In this document: piece after piece, positions 63,928 through 64,000 of the stretch
Layout of the letters: each line of letters begins with the position of its first letter
Numbering within the stretch: position 1 is the first letter of the stretch
Assembly: GCF_036549475.1 (NCBI RefSeq)
Contig: NZ_JAZHLI010000014.1
Span: forward strand, 25,789 to 89,788
DNA length: 64,000 bases
Direction of reading: 5' to 3'
From: Aurantimonas sp036549475
GTDB lineage: Bacteria; Pseudomonadota; Alphaproteobacteria; Rhizobiales; Rhizobiaceae
Program-made: the position numbers and the translations under genes
Notes under the pieces: model-generated
Told to the model about the DNA's origin: nothing
Database searches by the model: none
Seen by the model: the letters and a program-made list of their open reading frames with translations, nothing else

Positions 63928-64000
63928 CGGGTGCGAAGAGCGTAGCAGCGATGTCGCGGATGGCGCCGAAGGCGGTCTGTCCTGCGATGCGAGCGGTGCT
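63911..64000 (-). CDS. C-terminal fragment of an unidentified protein (runs off right edge)
   Basis: Only 29 codons before a TGA are visible. The peptide includes IAGQTAFGAIRDIAATLFAP. The family cannot be identified from this; a transposase C-terminus is one possibility given the surrounding inverted repeats. Confidence 0.3.
   Translation of the reverse strand, partial: STARIAGQTAFGAIRDIAATLFAPAAQTL

Overview
The window is about 64 kb of uniformly GC-rich chromosome, consistent with an alphaproteobacterium. Several features point to the order Hyphomicrobiales (Rhizobiales): a UPF0314/DUF2585 membrane protein, a short Ppx/GppA with an Arg-rich extension, a rhizobial-style glycogen operon, a palindromic intergenic repeat of the kind common in rhizobia, and red-type (form IC) RuBisCO with CbbX. 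Carotenoid genes, RuBisCO and CO-dehydrogenase-like genes together resemble the Aurantimonadaceae, but that placement is inference from gene content only.

Layout. 1-12391 (minus strand): mutL (cut by the left edge) lies downstream of a glycogen operon, pgi-glgP-glgC-glgA-pgm-glgX, which lacks glgB. 12611-14332 (minus): a succinate-semialdehyde-type dehydrogenase and a 74-aa protein of unknown function. 14503-22862 (minus): tamA-tamB, where TamB carries an exact 101-residue tandem repeat array. 23229-27105 (plus): coxSLM-type molybdenum hydroxylase with the form II motif. 27254-30070 (plus): a radical SAM protein with an HhH tail, followed by a UdgX-family uracil-DNA-binding protein. 30071-32659 (minus): cyanide-insensitive-type bd oxidase cioAB plus a DUF2474 subunit. 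32875-34871 (plus): glycerate 2-kinase and D-lyxose isomerase. 35069-36628: a HerA-like ATPase. 36651-37184 (minus): UPF0314.

37451-45281 is a complete route to glycosylated zeaxanthin: crtX-crtY-crtI-crtB on plus, crtE-crtZ on minus, and type II IPP isomerase diverging from crtE. 45292-55601 is a Calvin-Benson-Bassham locus: cbbR diverging from cbbF-cbbP-cbbT-cbbA-cbbL-cbbS-cbbX-cbbE. Hairpins before cbbL and a REP-like element before cbbX probably split it into expression segments.

The remainder holds a small unknown gene, guaB, a Tat-exported metallo-beta-lactamase-fold hydrolase, an MFS efflux transporter, rlmE overlapping ppx/gppA, and tRNA-Gln(CTG). To the right of the tRNA is a gene-poor stretch with inverted repeats and fragmentary frames that may be the edge of an integrated element.

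Metabolically, the window suggests a pigmented aerobe that could fix CO2, perhaps powered by oxidation of CO or a related substrate, store carbon as alpha-glucan, and respire through a cyanide-insensitive quinol oxidase. No CRISPR array, rRNA or complete mobile element was seen. The most unusual items are the radical SAM/UdgX pair, the TamB repeat expansion, the glgB-less glycogen operon and the long basic extension of Ppx.
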